This document shows, one piece after another, positions 1-8,360 of a stretch of 64,000 nt of DNA. Below the pieces are notes generated by a model that did not search any database, was not told the DNA's origin, and saw only the letters and a program-made list of their open reading frames with translations. Made by a program: the position numbers and the translations under genes. Origin of the DNA: Aeromonas sp. FDAARGOS 1405 (GTDB lineage: Bacteria; Pseudomonadota; Gammaproteobacteria; Enterobacterales; Aeromonadaceae); contig NZ_CP077311.1 of the NCBI RefSeq assembly GCF_019048265.1, positions 372,001 through 436,000 on the forward strand, read 5' to 3'. Positions within the stretch are counted from its first letter, which is position 1. Each line of letters begins with the position of its first letter.

Positions 1-11
1 TGTTCTCTTTA

Positions 12-857
12 TTATCTGGAAATAAAATCTTGTCCCGTCATTGCCAGCCAACCGACGCGCAATGCGTCCATGGTCTCCCGTACATCGTGTACCCTGATGA
101 TGCGGGCCCCATGCTGCATGCCGATAAGGGCGCATGCCAGACTGCCCGCCAGACGCTCACCCACAGGGCGGTTCAGCAGGTTGCCTATCATAGACTTTCG
201 CGACATCCCCACCAATAGCGGCAAGCCATAATCAAGCAGTTCCTTTTGGGCCGCCAACAGCTGATAGTTGTGTGCAAGGGTCTTGCCAAAGCCATATCCC
301 GGATCCAGCAACAGATCTTCGCGTTGGATCCCGGCTGCCAGACAAGCGGCAATGCGCTGCTCAAAAAAGGCGCGCACCTCTCCGATCAGATCGTCATAAT
401 GGGGCTCGACCTGCATGGTTCTCGGCTGCCCCTGCATATGCATCAGGCAGACAGGCACAGCAGCCTCGGCCGCTGCCTGCAGTGCTCCAGGCTCCTGCAG
501 TGCCCGCACATCGTTGATCAGATGGGCTCCCGCCTTGCAACCCTCCCGCATCACAGCAGCTTTGGAGGTATCAAGGGAGATCATCACATCCAGCTCACGG
601 GCCATCTGCTCCACGACAGGAATGACCCTGTCCAGCTCCTCCTGCTCGCTCACATCGGGCGCGCCAGGGCGGGTAGACTCGCCACCGATGTCGATGAGGG
701 TCGCACCGTCAGAGACCATCTGGCGCGCATGGGCCATTGCCCGTTCAAGCTGGTTGAAATTACCACCATCGGAGAAGGAGTCGGGCGTCACATTGAGGAT
801 CCCCATCACATGGGGACGATCGAGGGAGAGGCTAAGCCCCTTGCTGGTTAACTGCAT
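12..857 (-). CDS. folP: Dihydropteroate synthase FolP
   Basis: Joins pABA to 6-hydroxymethyl-dihydropterin pyrophosphate in folate synthesis (cytosol). The N-terminus carries the family signature MGILNVTPDSFSDGG, followed by GGESTRPGA and the later SRKSMIG loop that binds the pterin and phosphate. The start ATG at 857 matches the usual E. coli N-terminus (M-x-L-x-x-x-G) and has GGA seven bases upstream. A GTG at 914 would extend the frame through the ftsH terminator hairpin, so it is rejected. Length 281 aa, normal for the family. It lies just downstream of ftsH, as in E. coli, where glmM follows; that gene would be outside the window. Confidence 0.96.
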   Translation of the reverse strand: MQLTSKGLSLSLDRPHVMGILNVTPDSFSDGGNFNQLERAMAHARQMVSDGATLIDIGGESTRPGAPDVSEQEELDRVIPVVEQMARELDVMISLDTSKAAVMREGCKAGAHLINDVRALQEPGALQAAAEAAVPVCLMHMQGQPRTMQVEPHYDDLIGEVRAFFEQRIAACLAAGIQREDLLLDPGYGFGKTLAHNYQLLAAQKELLDYGLPLLVGMSRKSMIGNLLNRPVGERLAGSLACALIGMQHGARIIRVHDVRETMDALRVGWLAMTGQDFISR

Positions 858-875
858 TTTCACGTCCATCTGATA

Positions 876-902
876 AAGAAAAACCCCGGGCAAGCCCGGG
901 GT
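876..902 (-). terminator. Intrinsic terminator after ftsH
   Basis: GC-rich perfect stem (ACCCCGGGC / GCCCGGGGT) followed on the minus strand by TTTTCTTTAT. It sits between the ftsH stop and the folP start, so folP expression needs read-through or its own promoter. Confidence 0.8.
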
Positions 903-916
903 CTGGAGAGTCACGA

Positions 917-2854
917 TTATTTGGCCGGCGCGTCGTTGGCTTTGTCGATAGTGACATCCGCCACCGGTGCAGCCTCATCGGCAGGCTTGGCCTCGGCAGC
1001 CACAGTGGAACCGCCTTGCGGGGTATCACCGTGCTCGTCATGCCAGTTGCTCGGAGCACGTACCTCGCGACGAGCCATCAGATCATCGATCTGTTTGGCG
1101 TCGATGGTCTCGTACTTCATCAGCGCATCTTTCATGCTGTGCAACACGTCCATGTTATCCAGCAGGATCTGCTTGGAACGGGCATAGTTGCGGTCGATGA
1201 CCTGCTTGACCTCTGCATCGATAACGCGAGCGGTATCGTCGGACATGTGCTTGGCCTTGGCCATGCTGCGACCAAGGAACACTTCACCATCTTCTTCCGC
1301 ATAGAGCATCGGGCCGAGACGCTCGGACATACCCCACTGGGTCACCATCTTGCGGGCAATTTCAGTCGCTCGCTCGATGTCGTTGGAAGCGCCAGTAGAA
1401 ACCTTCTCGGCACCGTAGATCAGCTCTTCTGCCAGACGACCGCCATACAGACTGGAGATCATTGACTCCAGATGCTGCTTGGAGTGGCTCCAGCGATCCT
1501 GCTCCGGCAGATACATGGTCACACCAAGCGCACGACCGCGCGGAATGATGGAGACCTTGTAAACCGGGTCATGATCCGGAACCAGACGACCAATGATGGC
1601 GTGACCGGCTTCATGATACGCAGTCATCTCTTTTTCGGACTCTTTCATCACCATGGAGCGACGTTCCGCACCCATCATGATCTTGTCCTTGGCTTTCTCG
1701 AACTCGGCCATGGAGACCACTCGGCGGCTCTCACGGGCAGAGAAGAGTGCTGCTTCGTTGACCAGGTTGGCCAAGTCCGCACCGGAGAAACCGGGGGTAC
1801 CACGGGCAATCAGCGCCGGATTTACGTCATCCGCCAACGGAACTTTGCGCATGTGCACTTTCAGGATCTGCTCGCGACCACGGACATCCGGCAGACCGAC
1901 CACAACCTGACGGTCGAAACGGCCCGGACGCAGCAGTGCCGGATCCAGTACGTCAGGACGGTTGGTGGCAGCGATGACGATGATGCCTTCATTGCCTTCA
2001 AAGCCATCCATCTCGACCAGCATCTGGTTAAGGGTCTGCTCACGTTCATCGTGACCACCACCCAGACCGGCGCCACGCTGACGACCGACCGCATCAATTT
2101 CATCGATGAAGATGATGCAGGGGGATGATTTCTTGGCCTGTTCGAACATGTCACGCACTCGGGAGGCACCGACACCAACGAACATCTCCACAAAATCGGA
2201 ACCGGAGATGGTGAAGAACGGCACCTTGGCCTCGCCCGCAATGGCCTTGGCCAGCAAGGTCTTACCGGTACCGGGAGGACCAACCAGCAGCACACCGGTC
2301 GGGATCTTGCCGCCCAGTTTCTGGAATTTACTCGGGTCGCGCAGATAGTCGACCAGCTCCTTCACCTCTTCCTTGGCTTCATCACAACCTGCAACGTCCG
2401 CAAAGGTGGTCTTGATCTGATCTTCGCTCATCAGGCGCGCCTTGCTCTTGCCAAACGACATGGCACCCTTGCCACCGCCGCCCTGCATCTGACGCATGAA
2501 GAAGACCCAGACACCGATCAGCAGCAGCATCGGGAACCAGGAGATAAAGATAGAGGTCAACAGAGACGGCTCTTCCGGCTTCTCGCCCATCACTTTGACA
2601 TTGTGATTGAGCATGTCGTTGAGCAGCTGGGGATCCGGCGCAGGGATGATGGTGGTGAATCGTTCACCAGTACGCTTGACGCCATTAATGACCTTACCGT
2701 CCATCCGCACTTCACGGATCTGCTCTTGGGTCACCTCTTTAACGAAGCTGGAATAGTCCAGCTGGCGACTGGTGGTATCGCTGGGGCTGAAGCTATTGAA
2801 CACCGACATCAAAACGACGGCGATGACCAGCCACAGGATTAAGTTTTTCGCCAT
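917..2854 (-). CDS. ftsH: ATP-dependent zinc metalloprotease FtsH
   Basis: Inner-membrane AAA+ protease that degrades misfolded membrane proteins and short-lived regulators. Visible in order: N-terminal membrane segment (about residues 5-25), periplasmic domain, second membrane segment (about 97-119), AAA module with Walker A GPPGTGKT near residue 195 and Walker B IIFIDEID, arginine-rich SRH, then the zinc site HEAGH near 415. The C-terminal tail is Ala/Pro/Asp rich. The start at 2854 (MAKNLILW) matches the E. coli protein. A GTG at 2863 has the better-placed GAGG and would add three residues. rlmE lies directly upstream, the conserved rlmE-ftsH pairing. Confidence 0.97.
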   Translation of the reverse strand: MAKNLILWLVIAVVLMSVFNSFSPSDTTSRQLDYSSFVKEVTQEQIREVRMDGKVINGVKRTGERFTTIIPAPDPQLLNDMLNHNVKVMGEKPEEPSLLTSIFISWFPMLLLIGVWVFFMRQMQGGGGKGAMSFGKSKARLMSEDQIKTTFADVAGCDEAKEEVKELVDYLRDPSKFQKLGGKIPTGVLLVGPPGTGKTLLAKAIAGEAKVPFFTISGSDFVEMFVGVGASRVRDMFEQAKKSSPCIIFIDEIDAVGRQRGAGLGGGHDEREQTLNQMLVEMDGFEGNEGIIVIAATNRPDVLDPALLRPGRFDRQVVVGLPDVRGREQILKVHMRKVPLADDVNPALIARGTPGFSGADLANLVNEAALFSARESRRVVSMAEFEKAKDKIMMGAERRSMVMKESEKEMTAYHEAGHAIIGRLVPDHDPVYKVSIIPRGRALGVTMYLPEQDRWSHSKQHLESMISSLYGGRLAEELIYGAEKVSTGASNDIERATEIARKMVTQWGMSERLGPMLYAEEDGEVFLGRSMAKAKHMSDDTARVIDAEVKQVIDRNYARSKQILLDNMDVLHSMKDALMKYETIDAKQIDDLMARREVRAPSNWHDEHGDTPQGGSTVAAEAKPADEAAPVADVTIDKANDAPAK

Positions 2855-2908
2855 GTCACTCAAATCAGTAACCTCGCAGACTGACAGTTAACGATGAAGG
2901 TTAGGGTA

Positions 2909-3538
2909 CTACAGTTTAAAACCGGTAGCCACAATGTAGACTTCCCGTGAACGAGCGCGGGACGAGTCTGGTTTACGAATTTTGACAGTGGTGAAAAGTT
3001 GACGAATTTCATTGAGATAGGCATCAAACCCCTCCCCCTGAAACACTTTCACCACGAAACTGCCGTCAGCTCGTAATACCTGATTGCACATATCCAGCGC
3101 CAGTTCGACCAGATACATGGAACGTGCCTGATCCACCTGCTGGGTACCGCTCATGTTTGGCGCCATGTCGGACATGACGACATCCACCTTGTCCGGGCCG
3201 ACCCGTTCCAGCAGCGCGCTCAGTACAGCTTCCTCCCGAAAGTCGCCCTGAAGGAAATCGACACCAGCGATGGAATCCATAGGCAGAATATCGCAAGCGA
3301 TCACCCGGCCCTTGTCACCGACCTGGTCGATGGCGAACTGTGACCAGCCCCCTGGGGCCGCCCCCAGATCTACCACCGTCATGCCCGGCTTGAGCAGTTT
3401 GTCCTTGCCCTGGATCTCGTCGATCTTGAACACGGCACGGGATCTCAGTCCCAACTTCTGGGCTTTTTTGACGTATTGATCGTCAAAATGCTCTTTTAAC
3501 CAGCGGGTTGAACTGGGGGAATGTTTTTTCTGGGTCAT
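2909..3538 (-). CDS. rlmE: 23S rRNA 2'-O-ribose U2552 methyltransferase RlmE
   Basis: SAM-dependent methyltransferase acting on U2552 in the large-subunit A loop. The 209-aa length equals that of the E. coli protein. Visible are the SAM loop [13 protein letters not shown] and the K-D-K-E catalytic set in context: [28 protein letters not shown] and [10 protein letters not shown]. It precedes ftsH with a gap of about 50 bases and is probably co-transcribed. It is divergent from yhbY, with roughly 100 bases for both promoters. Confidence 0.96.
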   Translation of the reverse strand: MTQKKHSPSSTRWLKEHFDDQYVKKAQKLGLRSRAVFKIDEIQGKDKLLKPGMTVVDLGAAPGGWSQFAIDQVGDKGRVIACDILPMDSIAGVDFLQGDFREEAVLSALLERVGPDKVDVVMSDMAPNMSGTQQVDQARSMYLVELALDMCNQVLRADGSFVVKVFQGEGFDAYLNEIRQLFTTVKIRKPDSSRARSREVYIVATGFKL

Positions 3539-3635
3539 GATAATCGACTTTAAAAAACCACAAGGGTTATTAGTATTAAGGGCTAAGTGGGGGTAGAATA
3601 CGCCCCTTTCAACCCTGACTTATGAAGAAATTGCG

Positions 3636-3932
3636 ATGATTCTCAACAACAAACAGAAACAGTACCTCAAGGGCCTTGCCCACAGCCTCAAACCTGTCGT
3701 CCTGCTGGGTCAGCATGGTCTGACCGAAGGCGTACTGGCCGAGATCGATCTGGCACTGAACCATCACGAGCTGATCAAGGTTAAGGTTGCCTCTGAAGAT
3801 CGCGAGATGAAACAACTGGTTATGGATGCCATTGTCCGTGAGACCGGTTCAGTCAAAGTACAGAGCATGGGCCATGTGCTGACCATTTATCGTCAGGCCA
3901 ACGAACCCAAAATCCAGCTGCCCCGCAAGTAA
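3636..3932 (+). CDS. yhbY: Ribosome-associated RNA-binding protein YhbY
   Basis: 98 aa, one CRS1-YhbY (CRM) domain, associated with pre-50S particles in E. coli. The sequence closely follows the E. coli protein: KQKQYLKGLAH, the GxxG-type loop GQHGLTEGV, HHELIKVKV and the terminal QLPRK. It is divergent from rlmE, the usual arrangement. A terminator follows directly. Confidence 0.95.
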   Translation: MILNNKQKQYLKGLAHSLKPVVLLGQHGLTEGVLAEIDLALNHHELIKVKVASEDREMKQLVMDAIVRETGSVKVQSMGHVLTIYRQANEPKIQLPRK

Positions 3933-3960
3933 AAGGAAAGAGCATTGCTCTTTCCTTATT
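3933..3960 (+). terminator. Intrinsic terminator after yhbY
   Basis: Stem AAGGAAAGAGC / GCTCTTTCCTT with a 3-base loop, then TATT; it begins at the yhbY stop codon. Confidence 0.75.
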
Positions 3961-4035
3961 CCACTTCTTCCCGAGTCGCTTGCCAAAGTAGTCGCAAAGC
4001 CCTTAACCTGCGATGAATACTTCCGGACACGCATT

Positions 4036-4617
4036 ATGGCTCACCATCCTATTCTGACCGACGATGAGCTGGCCATGCTGCGGGACTTGGGGAGCAATCA
4101 GGACGCCCATGTTCTGAGTGGTCACCTCGATGCCCCCATGCTTGGCTTGTTGCAAAAAGCCGACCACCTTGTACTCGAAGCCCGCTTTGCAGGCCATCAG
4201 CTGAGATTTCCCCTGACCTTTACCCAAGGGGAAGATGGCTTCGTCGAGCCCCGGTTATCTGCACCGGTCATCAGGGAGCTGGGGTTTGCGCAACCGCGCG
4301 CCTGGCGTCTTGCCCAAAAAGCCAAGCTTTGCAGCGAGTTCGGCCTGTTTCAGGTACTCAGCCTCTCCCTTAATGGACTCATAGTGGAAAATTTGCCAAT
4401 CGACATGGTGGCCGATACCCCCATCAACGGCGAGCTCTGTATCGAGCAAGAGGCCCCTCTTCCACTGCAGGGACGACTGGTAAGGCGCATCAAAGCCAAT
4501 GCCGACCATGCCACTTGGGCGCTGAGCTTTCAAATGAGCGAGAGCAACATCGAACGGCTGCGCCACTGGCTGTTCCAGCGCCATCAAGACGCCTTTACCG
4601 AGGCGTATCTGTCCTGA
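4036..4617 (+). CDS. PilZ-like domain protein, unknown function
   Basis: 193 aa, no signal peptide or membrane segment. The C-terminal half resembles a PilZ c-di-GMP-binding domain: a strand reading VLSLSLNGLIVE (compare the family D-x-S-x-x-G), then LQGRLVRRIKA and WALSFQMSE, ending in the helix ERLRHWLFQRH. The usual RxxxR entrance is not clear (RAWRLAQKAK lies nearby), so c-di-GMP binding is uncertain. The N-terminal 90 residues match no domain I recognise. A PAS-GGDEF-EAL protein is encoded at 36767. Convergent with greA. Confidence 0.6.
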   Translation: MAHHPILTDDELAMLRDLGSNQDAHVLSGHLDAPMLGLLQKADHLVLEARFAGHQLRFPLTFTQGEDGFVEPRLSAPVIRELGFAQPRAWRLAQKAKLCSEFGLFQVLSLSLNGLIVENLPIDMVADTPINGELCIEQEAPLPLQGRLVRRIKANADHATWALSFQMSESNIERLRHWLFQRHQDAFTEAYLS

Positions 4618-4646
4618 TTTTTATCAACAATCATATAGATAAAGAC

Positions 4647-4674
4647 AAACAGGGGAGCTCCAGCCCCCCTGTTT
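4647..4674 (-). terminator. Terminator after greA
   Basis: Stem AAACAGGGG / CCCCTGTTT; on the minus strand it is followed by TGTCTTTAT. It lies between convergent genes and may also stop the plus-strand PilZ-like gene. Confidence 0.7.
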
Positions 4675-4693
4675 CATCGTATGTAGCATTCGC

Positions 4694-5170
4694 TTAGATA
4701 TAAGCGACTTCCAGTACTTCGTATTCCACATCGCCAGCAGGGGTCTTGACGATTGCGACATCGTCCACTTCCTTGCCAATCAGGGCTCGGGCAATGGGGG
4801 AGTTGACAGAGATGAGGTTCTGTTTGATATCAGCCTCATCGTCACCCACGATGCGGTAAACCACCTCTTCCTCTGTCTCGCTCTTGAGCAGAGTCACCGT
4901 CGCGCCAAAAATAACGCGGCCGTTGTTGGTCATCTTGGTGACATCGATCACTTGCGCATTGGAGAGCTTGGCTTCAATCTCCTGAATGCGACCTTCACAG
5001 AACCCCTGCTGCTCGCGAGCGGCATGGTATTCGGCGTTTTCCTTAAGATCGCCGTGCTCACGGGCATCGGCAATCGCTTCGATAATCTGGGGACGAAGCT
5101 CGGTCTTGAGATAATCGAGCTCTTCGCGCAGCTTCTCAGCGCCGCGAACAGTCATCGGAGTATGATTCAT
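4694..5170 (-). CDS. greA: Transcription elongation factor GreA
   Basis: Rescues backtracked RNA polymerase by stimulating transcript cleavage through the secondary channel. 158 aa, matching the E. coli length. The N-terminal coiled coil holds the signature [20 protein letters not shown], including the acidic tip residues. The C-terminal FKBP-like domain ends in [12 protein letters not shown]. It follows pomAB on the same strand but is separated by a terminator, so it probably has its own promoter around 5171-5200. Confidence 0.96.
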   Translation of the reverse strand: MNHTPMTVRGAEKLREELDYLKTELRPQIIEAIADAREHGDLKENAEYHAAREQQGFCEGRIQEIEAKLSNAQVIDVTKMTNNGRVIFGATVTLLKSETEEEVVYRIVGDDEADIKQNLISVNSPIARALIGKEVDDVAIVKTPAGDVEYEVLEVAYI

Positions 5171-5191
5171 AGTCGAAACCTGGGTTGCTTG

Positions 5192-5229
5192 AAAATAGAA
5201 ACTGCGGCCATCTGCAAGGATGGCCGCAG
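5192..5229 (-). terminator. Intrinsic terminator after pomB
   Basis: Perfect 10-bp stem CTGCGGCCAT / ATGGCCGCAG with an 8-base loop; on the minus strand TTTCTATTTT follows. It separates pomAB from greA. Confidence 0.8.
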
Positions 5230-5327
5230 CAATCGGTTCGGATGAGGCATCTTAATATGAAGCCAACACAAAATCCACGTCAGCCCCTTGATGCAGATCC
5301 CACTTGCATCATCGACATTCCCCTCGC

Positions 5328-6221
5328 TTACTTCCCTTCCGGTACGGAAATTGGGGCCGAAACGGTCGGTTTGCCCTGCATGATGGCGATCTCGACCCGC
5401 CGGTTCATCCGACGATTTTCCGGGGTGGTATTGGGCACCAATGGCTGGGAATCCGCCATCCCCTGCACCACCAGTCGCCCCTGATCAAAACCGGGGACCT
5501 TCAGCATCTGGTGCGCCACCGCCACCGCCCGCTGCGATGACAACTCCCAGTTGGACTGGAACAGCTCATCTTCGGTCGCCACGTTGTCGGTGTGACCGGA
5601 GATGGTGATTTCACCCGGCACATCCTTGAGCAGGGTCGCGACCTTGCGAATGACTGGCCAGAACTGGGGTTGCAGAAATGCCGAACCGGCCGGGAACGAC
5701 GCTTTTTCCCTGATCCGGATGATGATCTGCTGGCCCAGCGCCTCAATTTCGATGGCACCGTCCTGGATCTGATCTTTCATCTGCTCGGCGAGGGCTTTGG
5801 CCAGGGTATTGGACTGTTCTTGCGCCTTCTTCGCATCCTGCGCGGTATCGCCCCCCGTCTGTTTGCCATCACTCTTGTCCTGACCACCGGCCTGATCCGC
5901 CTCACCGGGCAGAAACTCCAGTTCGGTCTGGGTCATATCGATGGTCTGCTGCATCACGGTATCAATCGGCGTGGGCTCAGGGCGACCGGGCCTGAACTCC
6001 TGGGCAATCACCGAGGTTCCCTTGGGAATATCTTTCACCTCAAGGATGTTCTGCACTCCGAAAGCATTCTTCATAGAGCCCGCGATCTGCTTGAACTTGA
6101 GTACGTCCATCTCGGCAAAGGAGAGCAGCAGCACGAAGAAGCACATCAGCAGCGACATCAGGTCGGCAAAGGTGCCCATATAGGCAGGAAGACCGGGGGG
6201 GGGACATTTGCAATCAGACAT
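5328..6221 (-). CDS. pomB: Flagellar motor stator protein PomB/MotB
   Basis: Stator B subunit of the polar flagellar motor; with PomA it forms the ion channel anchored to peptidoglycan. 297 aa. It starts MSDCKCPPPG, followed by one membrane helix (about 18-36) with the ion-carrying Asp at about position 20 (TFADLMSLL). The plug and linker region is rich in Asp/Gln/Lys, and the C-terminal OmpA-like domain (about 160-285) has ISGHTDN and ENRRMNRRVEI. The starting CKCPPPG is typical of sodium-type PomB, so Na+ coupling is inferred from the family. The gap to pomA is 5 bases. Confidence 0.93.
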   Translation of the reverse strand: MSDCKCPPPGLPAYMGTFADLMSLLMCFFVLLLSFAEMDVLKFKQIAGSMKNAFGVQNILEVKDIPKGTSVIAQEFRPGRPEPTPIDTVMQQTIDMTQTELEFLPGEADQAGGQDKSDGKQTGGDTAQDAKKAQEQSNTLAKALAEQMKDQIQDGAIEIEALGQQIIIRIREKASFPAGSAFLQPQFWPVIRKVATLLKDVPGEITISGHTDNVATEDELFQSNWELSSQRAVAVAHQMLKVPGFDQGRLVVQGMADSQPLVPNTTPENRRMNRRVEIAIMQGKPTVSAPISVPEGK

Positions 6222-6226
6222 GGTAC

Positions 6227-6985
6227 CTACTCCGCGCCGGTATTGCGTTTGGACTGGCTCAGATAGTTCTGCAGCATGGACTGGATCACCCGCGGGTTCT
6301 GACCATCCTGAATCCCCATTATGGCATCAAGGATCAGGGTACGACTGAGCTTCTCCTCCCCGCTGCGCAGCTCCAGCTTGTCAGCAATAGGAATAGCGAT
6401 CATGTTGGCCTCAATCGCTCCGTACAGGGTGGTCAGCAAGGCCACCGCCATCGCCGGACCGATCGACTTGGGGTCACTCATATTTGACAACATGGCCACC
6501 AGGCCCACCAACGTACCTATCATCCCCATCGCTGGGCCCAGATCCCCAAGGGTACGGAAGACCTTGATGGCAATGACATGGCGCTCGGCTGTCAGGTCGA
6601 TATCCTTTTCCATCACGGCACGCACCACTTCGGCATCGTGACCATCAACCAGCATGTCGATCCCTTTTTTCATAAATGCATTGGGGATCTCTGCAGCCTC
6701 CAGTGCCAGAAAGCCACCTTTGCGAGCCGCGTCAGCCAGTTCAACGGCTTTGGCGATCAGGTCGTCGAGCTTGTCGCCCTTGTACATAAAGGCTTTGCCC
6801 GCCACCTTGAAAGCCAGAAAAAACTGCCCGATATTGAACTTCATCATGGCGATGAAGATTGAGCCAAGAATAGTGATATAGACCGATGGCATATCGATAA
6901 ACATGCTCAACGAGCCACCAAGGATCATGCCGTAAATCACGACACCAAATCCTAAAACGATACCTAACAAGCTCCCTAGATCCAC
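6227..6985 (-). CDS. pomA: Flagellar motor stator protein PomA/MotA
   Basis: Stator A subunit with four predicted membrane helices (about 4-24, 33-52, 150-172, 180-202) and a cytoplasmic loop between helices 2 and 3 that carries the charged residues contacting the rotor (FRTLGDLGPAMGMIGT leads into helix 3). 252 aa, matching Vibrio PomA. First gene of pomAB, divergent from xseB across about 210 bases that must hold both promoters. The pomAB / xseB-ispA-dxs neighbourhood is the Vibrio arrangement. Confidence 0.94.
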   Translation of the reverse strand: MDLGSLLGIVLGFGVVIYGMILGGSLSMFIDMPSVYITILGSIFIAMMKFNIGQFFLAFKVAGKAFMYKGDKLDDLIAKAVELADAARKGGFLALEAAEIPNAFMKKGIDMLVDGHDAEVVRAVMEKDIDLTAERHVIAIKVFRTLGDLGPAMGMIGTLVGLVAMLSNMSDPKSIGPAMAVALLTTLYGAIEANMIAIPIADKLELRSGEEKLSRTLILDAIMGIQDGQNPRVIQSMLQNYLSQSKRNTGAE

Positions 6986-7147
6986 ATCCCTACTCCTGTC
7001 ACCGGTTCTTATGCCTAATTATAGTTTGTTGAATTTTCTGCTATTGCGACCCTAGCGGCAAGCATGCATCCACTGAGAATGATGGCTCATTATCGGCCAG
7101 TTTAGCGAGAGTTTGAGGGGGCAATGCTTTTCTGCCTCCCCCCTGTG

Positions 7148-7221
7148 GACGGTCGATGTTAATATAAGCCGATTTTTTCAATCCCCGAGGATGGACATGG
7201 CCAGTAAAAAAATCGACCGTC
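7148..7221 (+). promoter_or_regulatory. Inverted repeat spanning the xseB start
   Basis: A perfect 10-base inverted repeat, GACGGTCGAT at 7148-7157 and ATCGACCGTC at 7212-7221, encloses the xseB Shine-Dalgarno (GAGG at 7187-7190) and the start codon at 7197. In mRNA it could form a long-range stem across the translation start. Function unproven. Confidence 0.3.
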
Positions 7222-7448
7222 TGAGTTTTGATGCCACTCTGGAAGAGCTGGAAACCATCGTTCATCAGCTGGAACAAGGTTCCCTACCCCTGGAAGAGGC
7301 ACTCAAGCAGTTCGAGCAGGGCGTTCATCTGGTTCGGGCCGGTCAGCAGAAGCTGGAACTGGCCGAACAGAAGATCCAGATCCTGCTCAGTCAAGCCGAT
7401 GGCAGTGACCAGCTCGCCCCCTTCCAGCCAGAACAAGGAGAGGAGTGA
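7197..7448 (+). CDS. xseB: Exodeoxyribonuclease VII small subunit
   Basis: 83 aa. Small subunit that, in several copies, binds XseA to form exonuclease VII, which degrades single-stranded DNA. The family core LEELETIVHQLEQG and LPLEEALKQFEQGV is visible; the protein is a helical hairpin. The start ATG at 7197 has GAGG six bases upstream. An ATG at 7191 overlaps that site and is less likely. The stop codon abuts the GTG start of ispA with no gap, so translation is probably coupled. Confidence 0.94.
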   Translation: MASKKIDRLSFDATLEELETIVHQLEQGSLPLEEALKQFEQGVHLVRAGQQKLELAEQKIQILLSQADGSDQLAPFQPEQGEE

Positions 7449-8339
7449 GTGGCGCTGGACCATTTTTCCCGTCTGCATCGTCAGCGTATTGACGACTGTC
7501 TGTCAGCACAACTTGAATCCTTGCCCGCCATGGCGCCGCGCCTGCGCGATGCCATGAGTTATGGCTTGCTGCTGGGCGGCAAGCGGGTTCGCCCGTTTCT
7601 GGTCTACGCGGTCGGCGAGATGCTGGGCGTCAAGAGCGAACTGCTGGATGGCCCCGCGGCTGCCGTGGAGTGCATCCACGCCTACTCCCTGCTGCACGAT
7701 GACCTGCCCGCCATGGATAACGACGACCTGCGTCGTGGTCAGCCAACCGTTCACAAGGCGTTTGACGAAGGAACCGCCATTCTGGCCGGTGATGCGCTGC
7801 AGACGCTGGCGTTCTCCATTCTGGCCGATCACCCCATGCCCGACTCCTTGATGGCCAACCGGGTGCGGATGCTGAGTACCCTCGCCCGCGCCTCCGGCTA
7901 TCTGGGTATGTGTGGTGGTCAGGCACTGGACCTGCAGGCTGAAGGGCGCCAGATCACGCTTGCCGAACTGGAGCAGGTACACCGCCACAAGACCGGTGCG
8001 CTGATTGAGTGCGCCGTGGCGCTCGGCGCCCTGTGCAAAGCCGATGTCGATGACGCAACCCTGATTGCCCTGCAAACCTATGCCGCCGCGATTGGCCTCG
8101 CCTTTCAGGTGCAGGATGACATCCTCGACATCACAGGTGATACCGCCACCCTGGGCAAGCCGCAAGGTTCTGACCTGGCGCTGGAGAAAAGTACCTATCC
8201 GGCCCTGCTCGGACTCGAAAATGCCCGTGAGCTGGCTCGCGAACTGCATGGGAAAGCCTTAACAGCCCTGCAATCCTTGCCCTACAATACCGACATTCTG
8301 GAAGCGTTTGCCGATTACATCATCGAGCGAACCCACTAA
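7449..8339 (+). CDS. ispA: Farnesyl diphosphate synthase (geranyltranstransferase)
   Basis: Condenses IPP with DMAPP and GPP to make farnesyl diphosphate, the precursor of ubiquinone and undecaprenyl carriers. 296 aa with both Asp-rich motifs: DDLPAMDNDD (from residue 84) and QDDILDITGD (Asp at 223). The substrate motif GGKRVRPFL lies near the N-terminus. The GTG start directly follows the xseB stop codon and is preceded by AGGAG. Middle gene of xseB-ispA-dxs. Confidence 0.96.
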   Translation: MALDHFSRLHRQRIDDCLSAQLESLPAMAPRLRDAMSYGLLLGGKRVRPFLVYAVGEMLGVKSELLDGPAAAVECIHAYSLLHDDLPAMDNDDLRRGQPTVHKAFDEGTAILAGDALQTLAFSILADHPMPDSLMANRVRMLSTLARASGYLGMCGGQALDLQAEGRQITLAELEQVHRHKTGALIECAVALGALCKADVDDATLIALQTYAAAIGLAFQVQDDILDITGDTATLGKPQGSDLALEKSTYPALLGLENARELARELHGKALTALQSLPYNTDILEAFADYIIERTH

Positions 8340-8360
8340 ACGCTGGATAACAGTAACAAT

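Noticed and set aside
246..851. Long open frame opposite folP, and many others opposite real genes
   Set aside because: High-GC shadow frames: low-complexity His/Gly/Arg-rich or Ser/Arg-rich translations, no ribosome sites, and each lies fully over a recognised gene.
4665..4710. Possible tail duplication after greA
   Set aside because: Weak similarity over about 15 bases with several mismatches; explained by chance.
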